Shown here piece after piece: positions 17,576 through 25,993 of a DNA stretch of 64,000 nt (position 1 is its first letter; every line of letters begins with the position of its first letter). The notes beneath the pieces are model-generated. The model was given only the letters and a program-made list of their open reading frames with translations. It made no database searches and had not been told where the DNA came from. The DNA is from Saprospiraceae bacterium (GTDB taxonomy: Bacteria > Bacteroidota > Bacteroidia > Chitinophagales > Saprospiraceae): positions 3,037,501-3,101,500 of the forward strand of contig JAHCHX010000001.1 in NCBI GenBank assembly GCA_026129545.1. Direction: 5' to 3'. The position numbers and the translations under genes were made by a program.

Positions 17576-17740
17576 GGCCGGATTATTGATTAGAGTGATA
17601 ATTGGAAAATGCTGAATGTGCCAAATAACGGTGTCACATTGAGCGTGTTATCTCGTTAGCACCCTATTTTCAAAAACCGCGCCTTTTTACGAGTAATGGT
17701 TTAGAAAGACTTAGAGGAATTTGGGTATTTTTGAGAAAAA

Positions 17741-17792
17741 CAAACCCCTCAAACTCTTCAAACCACTCGAACTCCTCAAACCCCTCCTTTCC
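17741..17792. repeat. CAAACCCCTCAAACTCTTC-type tract
   Basis: Degenerate 8-10 bp units of the form (C)AAAC(C)CCTC. The same type of tract is found inside the glycosyltransferase at 38906-38955 and next to hairpins at 22633-22695 and 23521-23592. It overlaps the stop codon of the pheT 3' remnant. Confidence 0.6.
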
Positions 17793-17877
17793 TTATCGTC
17801 GCGTTCAACTTTGTTTCAAACGCCTGCTGCAATTGCTGCATGAGGCTGTCAATGTCGTGGCCTTGGGGGTATTTTGG
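17776..17877 (-). pseudogene. second copy of the pheT 3' end
   Basis: On the minus strand this stretch encodes DIDSLMQQLQQAFETKLNAT then IRKGGV and a stop, matching the last 23 residues of the complete pheT at 20079. Over 56 bp (17801-17856 against 20095-20150) 52 bases agree, and three of the four differences are silent in the pheT frame. The remnant lies just beyond the methyltransferase stop, so the restriction-modification genes sit between two pheT 3' ends. The silent changes suggest two diverged alleles and not a recent copying event. Confidence 0.85.
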
Positions 17878-19440
17878 TCAAAAGAGGGTCGGTGCCTCCT
17901 CTTGAAATCTGACTAGTTTTTTGATTTTTCCAGGTTGCGCCCAATTCATGGTGCCTTCCATTTTGAGGGAGCGAAGGTAGTTTTCAATGCGTTTGTCGCG
18001 GAGTTTTTCCAAAATCTCCTCTGCTTCTTGACGGCTTTTCATGGGGATGTAGGCTTGCAAAGATTGGTTGGCCTGCCAATGTCCCTCGAAAATGCGCGGC
18101 TCGAATGAGGTTTTGCCGTAAGCCTCCCACACGATTTTCCAAGGATAAAAATTGTAATCGCCCACGCCCAGTAAAGCGTACCAATAACCTTTGTTAAGCC
18201 AAGCTGAGAGCATAGTTCCTTTTCGGCTTTCGAGGTGTTTTCGGTTGTCCAACAGGTATTTTGAAAGGTATTTGTCTGCCAAAACTTGACGAGGTTCCAA
18301 GGGCTTTCCGTTCGGCGAATAAGGCAGAAGTACCCATTTGCGTACTTGGGGTTTTGCTTCCCGAAAGTTTTTGGCGGTCAGTAAAGGATAAACGTAGCGG
18401 CGGGGCAACACTACTTTTCTATCGCCATTGGAAGCCGATTTTTTGTTGACCGTAACTTTGCATAGATATTCGTCTAGCAGTTCGCAATCCTCAAAAAAGA
18501 ACCAGTCATTCGCACCGCAAGCATTCACCCCTTGTCGCGGGGTAGCGGTTTTTGGCAAAACAATCGGCTCAAAATCAGACATCAAATCTTCTTCTTCCAA
18601 AGCCGAAACGCTCAGCGGGTCGTTGGGATGAAATGCTGGCTTGGCGACATAATCCACCCAAACGCCATTTCCCCAACGCTTGAAAGGTATTGGGAAACCT
18701 TGCCGGATATCTCGCACAAACTTGACCAGACCATGCCGGGTAGCCACGCCCTCGAACACAGGCGCGTCGTTGAAATCAAACACGCTCTCGATGCGAAAGT
18801 GCGTCCCGTTCACCCGGTAAGTTCGGAAGTGTTTGTTTGCGCCGTCGTTGAGCAATAGCGAGAGTGGCATGAAAAACACAGCCTCGCCGCTCTTTTTCAA
18901 GTTTTTTTCAATCGTTTTTTGAATCACCAAGGCTGCCAAGTCTATGCGTGAGCCGCCGAGCAAAAGGTCTTGCGCGTTGCCGACCAAATCGTATTCAAAG
19001 AACTTGGGCTTGAGGCGTTGTTTGCAGGTTTCGGGCAAATCCGTAAAATTCTGCCAAGGCGGGTTTCCGAAGAGGATGTCGAATTGTTGTTCTTGTTCCA
19101 AAAAGAAAATATCGGCGTTTTTGAAATTTTCGCGGGGCATTTCCAAGCCGTACAAAGTTTTCATTTTCAGGAAAAAACGCTCGAAATAATCGCTGTTCAA
19201 CTCCGCTCCAAAAAGCCTGTTGACAGGCAAATCCTCCAGCCGGAAGCCTTTTTTCAAACCTGTTTTGACCAACGCTTCGAGCAAATTTCCCTCGCCCATA
19301 GTGGGGTCGAAAATGGTTTTGCCCGACATCCATTTTTCAAACAAATCAAATTGGCGAATGGCAAACTCCGCCCACTCCAAAGGGGTGAAGATTGCCCCAA
19401 TTTGGAGTTGATTGCTATTTTGAAAAGCGGAAGCAGGCAT
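17878..19440 (-). CDS. type II DNA adenine N6-methyltransferase
   Basis: A 520-residue enzyme (528 if the ATG at 19464 is used). Numbered from 19464, the SAM-binding motif X is GAIFTPLEWAEFAI at 23-36, motif I is FDPTMGEGN at 52-60 and the catalytic motif IV is NPPW at 134-137, the N6-adenine signature. A target-recognition region follows (about 250-500). It should protect DNA from the endonuclease encoded upstream, whose reading frame overlaps its start. Since that gene is frameshifted, this may now be an orphan methyltransferase. The pair is inserted at the 3' end of pheT. Confidence 0.88.
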   Translation of the reverse strand: MPASAFQNSNQLQIGAIFTPLEWAEFAIRQFDLFEKWMSGKTIFDPTMGEGNLLEALVKTGLKKGFRLEDLPVNRLFGAELNSDYFERFFLKMKTLYGLEMPRENFKNADIFFLEQEQQFDILFGNPPWQNFTDLPETCKQRLKPKFFEYDLVGNAQDLLLGGSRIDLAALVIQKTIEKNLKKSGEAVFFMPLSLLLNDGANKHFRTYRVNGTHFRIESVFDFNDAPVFEGVATRHGLVKFVRDIRQGFPIPFKRWGNGVWVDYVAKPAFHPNDPLSVSALEEEDLMSDFEPIVLPKTATPRQGVNACGANDWFFFEDCELLDEYLCKVTVNKKSASNGDRKVVLPRRYVYPLLTAKNFREAKPQVRKWVLLPYSPNGKPLEPRQVLADKYLSKYLLDNRKHLESRKGTMLSAWLNKGYWYALLGVGDYNFYPWKIVWEAYGKTSFEPRIFEGHWQANQSLQAYIPMKSRQEAEEILEKLRDKRIENYLRSLKMEGTMNWAQPGKIKKLVRFQEEAPTLF

Positions 19441-20082
19441 AGTCGCTCTTTTTGAAGTCTTCAATTGATTTTATTCGGGTATCCGCGTCGGCTTTCACGC
19501 GGCGGTAGTGCATCATTGCCAAATCGCAGAAAATATCGAAAAACTCCTTGTACGGTCTTTCCCAGTCAATCTCCTCCCAAACCTGATTGATAGTGTAATT
19601 GAGGCGCACTTGCCCGTGCCCAAGTTTTCAATGCGGTAACAATCTTTTGGCAGCGTGTGAAAAGGCGCTACCCTGATATACTCCAAATCTCTCGCGTCGC
19701 TTTTGTCGCTTGACTTGTTGTGCCCGAACTCAACGATGACAAATACACCCTTGTCATTCGCTAAATATTTCAACAAATTGCCTACCGCGCATACCCCACC
19801 GTCAGAGTATTTTGTTGTGTCCAAATCTTTGGTTTTCACATCAAAACCGAACAGCGTTCCGTCAATTTTGCAGGCAAAATCAAAAATAGTGCGCCTTCCG
19901 GGAATGTTCACTGGTTCATAGCCCAACCCTTCACACAGCCGCGACCAATTTTGAGTAATCCTACGCTCAATCATCGCCCCGAACGCCCGCGAATCCTCGC
20001 GTTCAGCAATCCCGGAGCGCAACTCCTCAAAAAGCGCGGATATTTCCGTTTCAAATTGTTCGCTGATGGCTCGGTGGTTCAT
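19415..20082 (-). pseudogene. type II restriction endonuclease, frameshifted
   Basis: The first frame (from ATG 20082) carries a PD-(D/E)xK-like core: D68 in TIFDFACKIDG and D81-V-K83 in FGFDVKTKD. Near 19610 the frame changes: the sense runs on in another frame as VRLNYTINQVWEEIDWERPY to a stop at 19415. Adding one G in GGCAAGTGCGCC restores a single protein of about 222 residues. The ATG overlaps the pheT stop in ATGA, so translation is coupled to an essential gene. The break could be a true mutation or a sequencing error; the enzyme assignment rests on the motif and the adjoining methyltransferase. Confidence 0.75.
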
Positions 20083-22553
20083 TTTCTGATGACTGCGTTC
20101 AATTTCGTTTCAAATGCCTGCTGCAATTGCTGCATGAGGCTGTCAATTTCTTTTTCCTGGAGGGTTTTTTCCGGGTCTTCAAAGGTGAAACTCACGGCGC
20201 AGGACTTCTTCCCGGCGCCGAGTTTTTGCTCGTCTTCAAACACGTCGAACAAATTAACCGAAGTTAACAGTTTTTTGGCCGTTTTGTTAGCCAACTGCCT
20301 AATATCGGCGAAGGTCACGCCCCGGTCGAGCACCAGCGCGAGGTCGCGGCGCACGGCGGGGAAGCGGTTGAGTTCGACGAATTGTATTTTGTTGCTTGCC
20401 ACGGCTTTCAGCACGTTTTCAAAGTTGAAATCGGCAAAAAACACGGCGTTTTTCACGTCCGTTTTTTTCAAAATCGCAGGCTGAATCGCACCGAAAGTCA
20501 CGATTTCCTGCTGCCCGCGATGGTATTTTAAAGCGTACTGGTACGGCGCCTCCTGAATGGCCGTTTCCTGAAAACCGCTCACGCCGAGCCGGGCGAGCAG
20601 GTTTTGAACGATGGCTTTCAAGGTGTAAAAATCCACGTTTTTCTTGGCGGCGGGTTGCCAACTTTCGGCGGAATGAGCGCCCGTAAGCAAAATGCTTAAT
20701 CTCGAAATCTCCGAAAACTCGCTTTCCGTCTGCCGCGTACCGTCTGCCGTCAATCGTTGGTAGGTTTTTCCAAACTCGAACAACCGCAAATCAGGATTTT
20801 GCCGGTTCTGGTTTCTCTGAACAGCCTCCAAGGCGCTCAACAACATTGTCGGACGCAGGCAGTCCAGCCCCTGATTGGCGGAGTTGTGGATGAACACAAG
20901 TTGCTCTTTTTCATAAGGCAGCGCCGCGCCTTCGCCGAGGTAGTAGTGCGAGCCGGAGAGCGACATCCCCATGCACTCGTTGAAGCCATTGGCAGCGAGA
21001 AACTCCGAAGCGAGGTTGCGCACCGCGTCGGGGCTGGGGCGCTGGGTGATTTCCATGCTGCTGCGGATTTGGGTGGGGATGGGTACATTGTCCAGCCCGT
21101 GCACGCGCAGGATTTCCTCCACCACGTCGGCCTCGCGGAGCACGTCGGGTTTGTTGGTGGGAATGACCGCGACGAAACTCGTGGCCGTTTCATTTTCAAC
21201 GCCGATTTCGAGGGCGGCGAGGATTTTCTTGACTCGTTCTTTTGGCAAATTTTCCCCAATCAAAGCGTTCACGCGGGCGTACTCGCAGGTCACGCGGGCG
21301 GGCTGAACGGGGTTGGGATAAATGTCCACGACCTCTGAAGCGATTTCGCTGCCGGCAATTTCAACGATGAGTTGGGCGGCGCGTTCGAGCGCGCGGCGGC
21401 AGCCGTTGGGGTCAACGCCTTTTTCAAACGACCAGGCCGCGTCGGTGCGCAGGCCGTGTCGCAGCATGGAGCGGCGAATCCATTTTGGGTCGAAATAGGC
21501 ACTTTCGAGAAAAATATCGGTCGTTTTTTCAGAAACGCCGCTCGTGAAGCCGCCGAACACGCCACCGATGCATAAAGGGGTGGATTCGCCGTCGCAAATC
21601 ATCAGGTCTTCTGCGAAGAGCTTGCGCTCCACCTCGTCGAGGGTTTTGAAAGGCGTTCCGGCAGGCAGGGTTTTTACCAAAATTTTCCTGCCTTTTATTT
21701 CCGCCAAATCGAAAGCGTGGAGCGGCTGGCCGAGTTCGACGCGGACGTAGTTGGTAATGTCCACCACGTTGTTGATGGGTCGCTGGCCAACGGTGAGGAG
21801 GCGGTTTTTGAGCCAGTCGGGGCTTTCGGCGACTTTCAAATTCCTGATAACGAGGCCGGTGTAGCGAGGGCAGGCTTCGGTGCTCAAAACCTCAACTGCA
21901 ATTTCGGATTTCGGATTTCGGATTTCGGATTGAGCGATTTTTGGCTCGCGAATTTGAACATCCCGATTTTCCTGAACGCGGAAATAGGCGGCCAAATCCT
22001 TCGCCACGCCGAGGTGATTCGTCGCGTCGGCGCGGTTGGGTGTGAGGCCGATTTCGATGACGGTGTCAGAATCTTTCTTGAGATACGCGGCGGCGGTGAC
22101 GCCGAGCGGCGTGTCGGCGGGCAGCACCATGATGCCGGAGTGGTCAGAGCCGATGCCGAGTTCGTCTTGGGCGCAAATCATGCCCTGCGATGGCACGCCT
22201 TTGACTTTGCGCTCTCCGATTTGGAAAAGTTGGCCGTCTTTGCTGAAAACATTGGCGCCGGGCAGGGCGACGAGGACTTTTTGGCCTGCGGCCACGTTAG
22301 GCGCGCCGCACACGATGGAGCGGGCTACGCCGTCGCCAACATCTACTTTGGTGGCCGAAAGGTGGTCGGTTTCGGGTATGCGTTCGCACTCCAACACCTT
22401 GCCCGTCAAAACTTTATCCAAATCAACAGGCGAGGGTCGCACGGTTTCCCAACCTTCCACTTCAAGCCCCAGCGATGTCAGTATGTCGGCGATTTCAGAG
22501 GGTGATTTATCTAAGTCGAGAAAATCTCGAAGCCAATTCAGCGAAACCTTCAT
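20079..22553 (-). CDS. pheT: phenylalanyl-tRNA synthetase beta subunit
   Basis: An 824-residue subunit that with PheS charges tRNA-Phe. Domains in order are the EMAP-like tRNA-binding domain (about 40-150, LTGKVLECERIPETDHLSAT), B3/4 (about 220-390), B5 (about 410-480), the catalytic-like core, and the anticodon-binding FDX-ACB domain (about 730-824, RDLALVLDRGVTFADIRQL). Residues 208-218 (SEIRNPKSEI) are encoded by a 7-bp tandem repeat and are probably a lineage-specific insert in the linker before B3/4. Its last codons overlap the endonuclease ATG. pheS is not in the window. Confidence 0.97.
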   Translation of the reverse strand: MKVSLNWLRDFLDLDKSPSEIADILTSLGLEVEGWETVRPSPVDLDKVLTGKVLECERIPETDHLSATKVDVGDGVARSIVCGAPNVAAGQKVLVALPGANVFSKDGQLFQIGERKVKGVPSQGMICAQDELGIGSDHSGIMVLPADTPLGVTAAAYLKKDSDTVIEIGLTPNRADATNHLGVAKDLAAYFRVQENRDVQIREPKIAQSEIRNPKSEIAVEVLSTEACPRYTGLVIRNLKVAESPDWLKNRLLTVGQRPINNVVDITNYVRVELGQPLHAFDLAEIKGRKILVKTLPAGTPFKTLDEVERKLFAEDLMICDGESTPLCIGGVFGGFTSGVSEKTTDIFLESAYFDPKWIRRSMLRHGLRTDAAWSFEKGVDPNGCRRALERAAQLIVEIAGSEIASEVVDIYPNPVQPARVTCEYARVNALIGENLPKERVKKILAALEIGVENETATSFVAVIPTNKPDVLREADVVEEILRVHGLDNVPIPTQIRSSMEITQRPSPDAVRNLASEFLAANGFNECMGMSLSGSHYYLGEGAALPYEKEQLVFIHNSANQGLDCLRPTMLLSALEAVQRNQNRQNPDLRLFEFGKTYQRLTADGTRQTESEFSEISRLSILLTGAHSAESWQPAAKKNVDFYTLKAIVQNLLARLGVSGFQETAIQEAPYQYALKYHRGQQEIVTFGAIQPAILKKTDVKNAVFFADFNFENVLKAVASNKIQFVELNRFPAVRRDLALVLDRGVTFADIRQLANKTAKKLLTSVNLFDVFEDEQKLGAGKKSCAVSFTFEDPEKTLQEKEIDSLMQQLQQAFETKLNAVIRK
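21901..21931. repeat. 7-bp tandem repeat inside pheT
   Basis: ATTTCGG is repeated 4.4 times without error. Three units equal seven codons, so only changes by three units keep the frame. Confidence 0.95.
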
Positions 22554-22609
22554 TGTTTCTCAGTGACACTATGCGCTCGGTTTTCGGCGCGGGGATTTAG
22601 TAATTTGGG

Positions 22610-22617
22610 CAAAAGTA
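22610..22617 (-). promoter_or_regulatory. -7 promoter element of pheT
   Basis: TACTTTTG on the minus strand, 57 bp upstream of the pheT ATG. Confidence 0.5.
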
Positions 22618-22632
22618 GAGAGAATCCTTAAA

Positions 22633-22695
22633 AAGGTTTGAAGGTTTCTGGTTGTTCGCTAACTTTTAAACCCTCAACCAGAAACCCTCAAACTT
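22633..22695. repeat. long hairpin between the cytochrome gene and pheT
   Basis: GGTTTGAAGGTTTCTGGTTG pairs with CAACCAGAAACCCTCAAAC (about 20 bp, 2-3 mismatches). It begins at the cytochrome stop codon and may end or process that transcript. Similar sequence recurs at 23325-23369 and 23521-23592. Confidence 0.7.
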
Positions 22696-23071
22696 AATTT
22701 TTCGGATAGCCTGCCTGAATCCAGCAGTTCACACTATCGCGCTCGGCTTGGGTCATGGCGCCGCCCTGAGGCATATCTTTCTTGATAACGACCCTTTCGA
22801 GCACATGGCCAGCGTCCAGATGGGGCTTCATAGCCTCATAGTTCGTGAAATCGAAAACGTCTGCTCCCGACACACCGCTGCCGGGTGCGTGGCAGCTAAT
22901 ACAATGGCGGTCAATAATACCCTTGATATTGGCTGAATAAGCAAAGGTGACACCAGAGATATTGCACTCCGGGCCTTTTTTGTCGTCTTTTTTGCAGCCA
23001 AGCCAAAGCGTCATGCCAACCAGAAAAAGCAGGACTGCAAGAGGTGATGTTTTGCTGAGAGGTTTGTTCAT
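22694..23071 (-). CDS. c-type cytochrome lipoprotein
   Basis: A 125-residue lipoprotein with signal peptide and lipobox ending LWLGC. The residues after the Cys, KKDDK, resemble the Bacteroidota signal for export to the cell surface. Haem is bound by CISCH (CxxCH), and a Met in VIKKDMPQGGAM is a likely axial ligand. It is probably an electron carrier in the envelope; no oxidase genes are near. The ATG at 23071 is preferred to 23101 because the signal peptide starts there. Confidence 0.85.
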   Translation of the reverse strand: MNKPLSKTSPLAVLLFLVGMTLWLGCKKDDKKGPECNISGVTFAYSANIKGIIDRHCISCHAPGSGVSGADVFDFTNYEAMKPHLDAGHVLERVVIKKDMPQGGAMTQAERDSVNCWIQAGYPKN

Positions 23072-23169
23072 CGTGCGAATATGTTTAGTGAAGAGTGACA
23101 AATATCCGACGGCGAAAATACGGGAATGGTCGAATTTGTATTATTGCCGATGCTGGCGAAAAAAGGCTA

Positions 23170-23318
23170 GTGCCGTGTATGGTCAATGCCTCATGAATAG
23201 GGCACCCTTTCTCTGCGTTGTTCGTCGGTTACAATATCCCGTATTGCGCCTTACCCGCGCCCTGATAAAGGAAAATTTTGGCTCACCATATTCACGGAGC
23301 ATTGACCAGACACGGCAT
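23170..23318. mobile_element. MITE-like element with ~33 bp inverted ends
   Basis: TGCCGTGTATGGTCAATGC (23171-23189) is repeated inverted at 23299-23317 with one mismatch, and similarity continues inward for about 13 bp more. A TA dinucleotide lies at each edge, as left by IS630/Tc1-type transposases. The interior has no credible gene. It could be a miniature element or the remnant of an insertion sequence. Confidence 0.55.
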
Positions 23319-23324
23319 TAAAAT

Positions 23325-23369
23325 AGGTTTCTGCACGCCCGAATGGAGCATCCGTTCAGGCAGAAACCT
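23325..23369. repeat. hairpin of the AGGTTTCTG family
   Basis: AGGTTTCTGC (23325-23334) and GCAGAAACCT (23360-23369) form a perfect 10-bp stem with a 25-nt loop. Confidence 0.6.
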
Positions 23370-23520
23370 TCAAACGAGGGTGTCCACAAAGCTGTGTCAC
23401 CTCAGTTCGGGCAATGAGAAAACACAGAGACACGGAGGCACAGGGTTTTGGTTTTCAATAATTTACGATCTTTTGAGTGCAGCGTTCGCCATTAAAAAAA
23501 ACATATAGGAAGGTTTGACA

Positions 23521-23592
23521 CGCTTTCCTGAACATTCCCCCTCCAACCAGAAACCTTCCAACCAGAAACCCTCAAACCTTCAAACCCTTTTT
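23521..23592. repeat. CCAACCAGAAACC / CAAACC tract before ald
   Basis: Repeated units AACCAGAAACC and CTTCAAACC end just before the ald promoter. Apart from this, the MITE-like element and the hairpin, the 576 bp spacer 23072-23647 holds nothing I can recognise. Confidence 0.5.
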
Positions 23593-23600
23593 TACCTTTG
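23593..23600 (+). promoter_or_regulatory. -7 promoter element of ald
   Basis: TACCTTTG, 47 bp before the ald ATG; no clear -33 box. Confidence 0.5.
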
Positions 23601-23647
23601 CCCGCTTTTCCGACTTAAATTTTTTTACCAACTAAAATCAATCAGAC

Positions 23648-24760
23648 ATGATAATTGGTGTACCAAAAGAAATTAAAAGCAACGAAAATCGCGTGGCGCT
23701 CACCCCTGCCGGGGCTTTGGAATTGACCCGCCGGGGGCATACGGTGTATGTGCAAAGCACGGCGGGCATCGGCAGCGGCTTTGAGGACAGCGACTACATC
23801 GAGGCAGGCGCGAAAATTTTACAAACCGCCGACGAGGTGTGGGCCATCGCCGAGATGATAATGAAGGTGAAAGAACCCATCGCGGAAGAATATCCGCGTT
23901 GTCGGCCCAACCAATTGATTTTCACTTATTTCCACTTTGCTTCCAGCGAAGAGCTGACCCGTGCCATGATAAAAAGTGGCGCCGTTTGCCTCGCCTACGA
24001 GACGGTGGAAACCAAAGACCGTCAGCTGCCCCTACTCATTCCGATGTCGGAAGTTGCCGGGCGCATGGCGATTCAGGAGGGTGCCAAGTATTTGGAAAAA
24101 CCCGTGAAAGGTCGCGGGGTGCTGTTGGGCGGGGTACCGGGTGTGCCTCCCGGCAAAGTACTCATCATCGGTGGAGGTGTGGTGGGCACACAAGCGGCCA
24201 AAATGGCTGCTGGCTTGGGCGCTCAAGTCGTGATACTTGACACGAACCTCAATCGCCTGCGCTACTTGAACGACGTGATGCCCGCCAATGTGGTCACCAT
24301 GTTCTCCAACGAATACAACATTCGCCGCCTCATTCAGGACACTGACCTCATCGTAGGTGCCGTGCTGATTCCGGGAGCCAAAGCACCCAAACTTATCACC
24401 CGCGATATGCTGAAACTCATGCACCCCGGTGCCGTGTTGGTGGATGTGGCAGTGGACCAAGGGGGCAGCTTCGAGACCACAAGAGCTACTACGCATGCCG
24501 ACCCTACCTATATCATTGACGACGTGGTGCATTACTGCGTGGCGAATATGCCGGGTGCGGTGCCGTTCACCTCGACCGTGGCGCTGACTAACGCAACACT
24601 TCCCTACGCTATCCAATTAGCCAATAAAGGCTGGCAAAAAGCCTGCAAAGAGAATCAGGAGCTATTGCTTGGCCTCAACGTGGTGGGTGGCAAAGTGGTC
24701 TATCAGGGCGTGGCCGATGCGTTCGGGCTGCCGATGCATGATGTGGCAGGGGTGCTGTGA
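23648..24760 (+). CDS. ald: alanine dehydrogenase
   Basis: A 370-residue NAD-dependent enzyme that interconverts L-alanine with pyruvate and ammonia. The start IGVPKEIKSNENRVALTPAG is diagnostic. The substrate Lys is in IMKVKEPIAEEY, the catalytic His in FTYFHFASSEEL, and the Rossmann motif is GGGVVGTQAAKMAAGLGA. The length equals typical hexameric Ald. It is monocistronic; repeats lie upstream and a convergent membrane gene follows. Confidence 0.97.
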   Translation: MIIGVPKEIKSNENRVALTPAGALELTRRGHTVYVQSTAGIGSGFEDSDYIEAGAKILQTADEVWAIAEMIMKVKEPIAEEYPRCRPNQLIFTYFHFASSEELTRAMIKSGAVCLAYETVETKDRQLPLLIPMSEVAGRMAIQEGAKYLEKPVKGRGVLLGGVPGVPPGKVLIIGGGVVGTQAAKMAAGLGAQVVILDTNLNRLRYLNDVMPANVVTMFSNEYNIRRLIQDTDLIVGAVLIPGAKAPKLITRDMLKLMHPGAVLVDVAVDQGGSFETTRATTHADPTYIIDDVVHYCVANMPGAVPFTSTVALTNATLPYAIQLANKGWQKACKENQELLLGLNVVGGKVVYQGVADAFGLPMHDVAGVL

Positions 24761-24862
24761 AAATGCCAAAAACAAAAAGTGATAATGGCCGCTCGTGTGT
24801 TCGGGCGGCCATTTGTGTTTGTCGTGAAAGCATTCAGGCGAAGCAAGGATGCTTTTGAAATG

Positions 24863-25432
24863 TTAGCCCAACAGACCAATGTGCGCTATCCCGAACGCCG
24901 TCGCCACCAAACCGCCAATCAAAACTTCCCGCTGAGTGTGCCGGCCCAACACGACACGGGACCATGCGACGAAGGGCGCAAAAATCAGCATCGCCACGCC
25001 TGCCCAGAGATTGGCCGAAAGCACCAGAAAACCCAAGTATGTCACTATCAGCGTGTGCTGCGAGATTTTGATTTTCGTGTTGATGGCATAACAAACGGCC
25101 ATGAGCAGGGCAAAAAACAACGTTTCGCCCACAAAAGGCTGGCGAAAAAAGTAGAGCAATGCCGCCGCTGCCAGCAACAGTATCAACACAGGGCGGTAAA
25201 TATTGCTGGCGCGCTCGCTTTGTGCCGACACGTCCCAGTTCGAGATTTTGCCTTTTCTTTTTCTGAAAAACAAAAACGCGCCCATGACAGCAAGGCTTCC
25301 CCATATCGCTGCCAACGCCGGCCACGCTTTTTCAAAAGGAAGTTGCCGAACCGTCAGCAGCGACAAAACCACCGGCAGCAACAGGAACGGATGACCTACG
25401 GTAGAGAGGATGGTGGCGGTGGATTTTGTCAT
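24863..25432 (-). CDS. PAP2-superfamily-like membrane protein with altered catalytic motifs
   Basis: A 189-residue protein with five or six membrane segments. The PAP2 phosphatase signatures are recognisable but changed. Motif 1 ends NIYRP with Glu where Lys is expected; motif 2 reads ISQH in place of PSGH; motif 3 is SRVVLGRHTQRE, with the usual SRx5H kept but Glu in place of Asp. The protein may be a divergent lipid phosphatase or an inactive relative. It converges on ald. Confidence 0.6.
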   Translation of the reverse strand: MTKSTATILSTVGHPFLLLPVVLSLLTVRQLPFEKAWPALAAIWGSLAVMGAFLFFRKRKGKISNWDVSAQSERASNIYRPVLILLLAAAALLYFFRQPFVGETLFFALLMAVCYAINTKIKISQHTLIVTYLGFLVLSANLWAGVAMLIFAPFVAWSRVVLGRHTQREVLIGGLVATAFGIAHIGLLG

Positions 25433-25474
25433 GGAGCGTTTGTGAAGGGAGTTCGATGAAGCGCATATTATTTT

Positions 25475-25776
25475 TTAAGTGCTGATTTTTCGCCGCTCAA
25501 GTAACAATTGCTCAAACTCGTCAATACTCAACACTTCTATGCGGGGAAACTGAATGTCTTTCAGCACCTTAAAATGACCGTCATTGGTCACGATAAAATC
25601 GGCATTTCCCGCTACAGCACAGTCCACAAACTTGTCATCGTCAGGGTCGGAATGAATAAGTTGCCAATGATATGACGGTCATATTCTTGGTCGAGCAACG
25701 CCTGAAACACCCACCAATATTTGTGTCGGGGCAATACCGAAACCAAGAAGACATTGGTGTCCAGGACGACGCGCAT
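25475..25776 (-). pseudogene. PIN-domain toxin with internal deletion
   Basis: The start MRVVLDTNVFLVSVLPRHKY carries the first catalytic Asp of the PIN fold. After residue 38 (LLDQEYDRH) the frame runs off to a stop, while another frame resumes YHWQLIHSDPDDDKFVDCA and continues through ADFIVTNDGHFKVLKDI to a normal C-terminus. About 50 residues of the expected middle are missing and the frame is shifted. It begins 1 nt after the antitoxin stop. The ribonuclease toxin must be inactive. Confidence 0.8.
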
Positions 25777-25777
25777 A

Positions 25778-25993
25778 TCATTGATTGGTTTCGTTCAACC
25801 ACCGGTCGAGGTCGTCGTCTGTGATACCTTTGGCTTCAGCAGCCTGTGCGACGCGGTCGGTGAATCGCTTTGCAAAAAAGCGGGCGAGTATTTCCTTGAT
25901 TTGCAAAAGTTCCTCCTCTGTCGGGTTGAAGGAATACACCTTCAACAATTCCAACTGCAAGGGGCTGAGTTTTTGGCTGGCCTGCATCTCCAT
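25778..25993 (-). CDS. antitoxin of a PIN-type toxin-antitoxin pair
   Basis: A 71-residue acidic, helical protein beginning MEMQASQKLSPLQLELLKVY. It lies directly upstream of the PIN remnant on the same strand with 1 nt between stop and start, the usual order for antitoxin and toxin. The C-terminal half (AEAKGITDDDLDRWLNETNQ) would wrap the toxin. An ATG at 25987 is also possible. Since the toxin is broken, this gene is probably a relic. Confidence 0.7.
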   Translation of the reverse strand: MEMQASQKLSPLQLELLKVYSFNPTEEELLQIKEILARFFAKRFTDRVAQAAEAKGITDDDLDRWLNETNQ

